Shown piece after piece: positions 14,166-14,185 of a stretch of DNA of 14,185 bases. A program made the translations under genes and the position numbers. The notes beneath the pieces were generated by a model that was given only the letters and a program-made list of their open reading frames with translations, did not search any database and was not told where the DNA came from. Origin of the DNA: UBA9732 sp963649615. GTDB lineage: Bacteria; Spirochaetota; Spirochaetia; Sphaerochaetales; Sphaerochaetaceae. The stretch spans positions 1-14,185 of the forward strand of contig CAVJIN010000040.1 in the NCBI GenBank assembly GCA_963649615.1. Direction: 5' to 3'. Numbering within the stretch: the stretch's first letter is position 1; each line of letters opens with the position of its first letter.

Positions 14166-14185
14166 AATTTTAGCGCGAATAAAAT
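14166..14185. repeat. Hairpin repeat, copy 2, cut by the window edge
   Basis: AATTTTAGCGCGAATAAAAT is identical to 14118-14137 in copy 1: same loop and same inner stem. The bases outside the core differ (GCTAAAGTG at 14157-14165 instead of copy 1's outer arm). If this is also a hairpin, the sequence beyond the window should continue with T and then CACTTTAGC. Confidence 0.75.

Overview
The window looks like chromosomal DNA of a low-GC spirochaete, most likely a host-associated or rumen-type Treponema. This is an inference from the gene set (a TrpR-like regulator, a DUF2804 protein, a PpiD-like parvulin protein, QueH, a PhoU-tailed Na/Pi transporter) and from AT-rich codon use; no rRNA or clade-specific marker is present to prove it. 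Gene density is very high and several genes overlap.

Region 1 (1-1975): the 3' end of an unidentified lysine-rich protein converges on a minus-strand Na+/phosphate cotransporter-like gene with a C-terminal PhoU domain.

Region 2 (1980-9157): a tightly packed six-gene plus-strand operon, queH -> TPR/acidic-tail membrane protein -> two half-transporters of a heterodimeric ABC exporter -> cardiolipin synthase -> TrpR-type regulator. The junctions are overlaps of 23, 8 and 4 nt, then gaps of 6 and 22 nt, so translational coupling is likely. The two ABC subunits are complementary: one has a degenerate Walker B and switch region, the other a degenerate signature, which together make one inactive and one active ATP site. 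The common theme is the cell envelope (export, cardiolipin), with queuosine synthesis and a Trp-repressor fold protein at the ends.

Region 3 (9154-12171): a minus-strand DEAD-box RNA helicase, a divergently transcribed small zinc-ribbon/HTH protein resembling an orphan transposase N-terminus, and a minus-strand DUF2804 protein. The two convergent junctions (trpR/helicase and zinc-ribbon/DUF2804) both interlock their stop codons in a 4-bp TTAG.

Region 4 (12172-14185): a strong intrinsic terminator, then a minus-strand membrane-anchored SurA/PpiD-like protein. A divergent promoter region with two consensus -35 boxes follows, then a tRNA-Pro(CGG) gene. Five bases after the tRNA starts a perfect 19-bp hairpin whose 20-nt core is repeated 48 nt later at the window edge. 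This looks like a hairpin repeat family and is the least explained signal here.

The remaining gaps are short (12 to 181 nt) and their promoters, ribosome sites and terminators are listed. No CRISPR array, rRNA, complete insertion sequence or phage module is visible.
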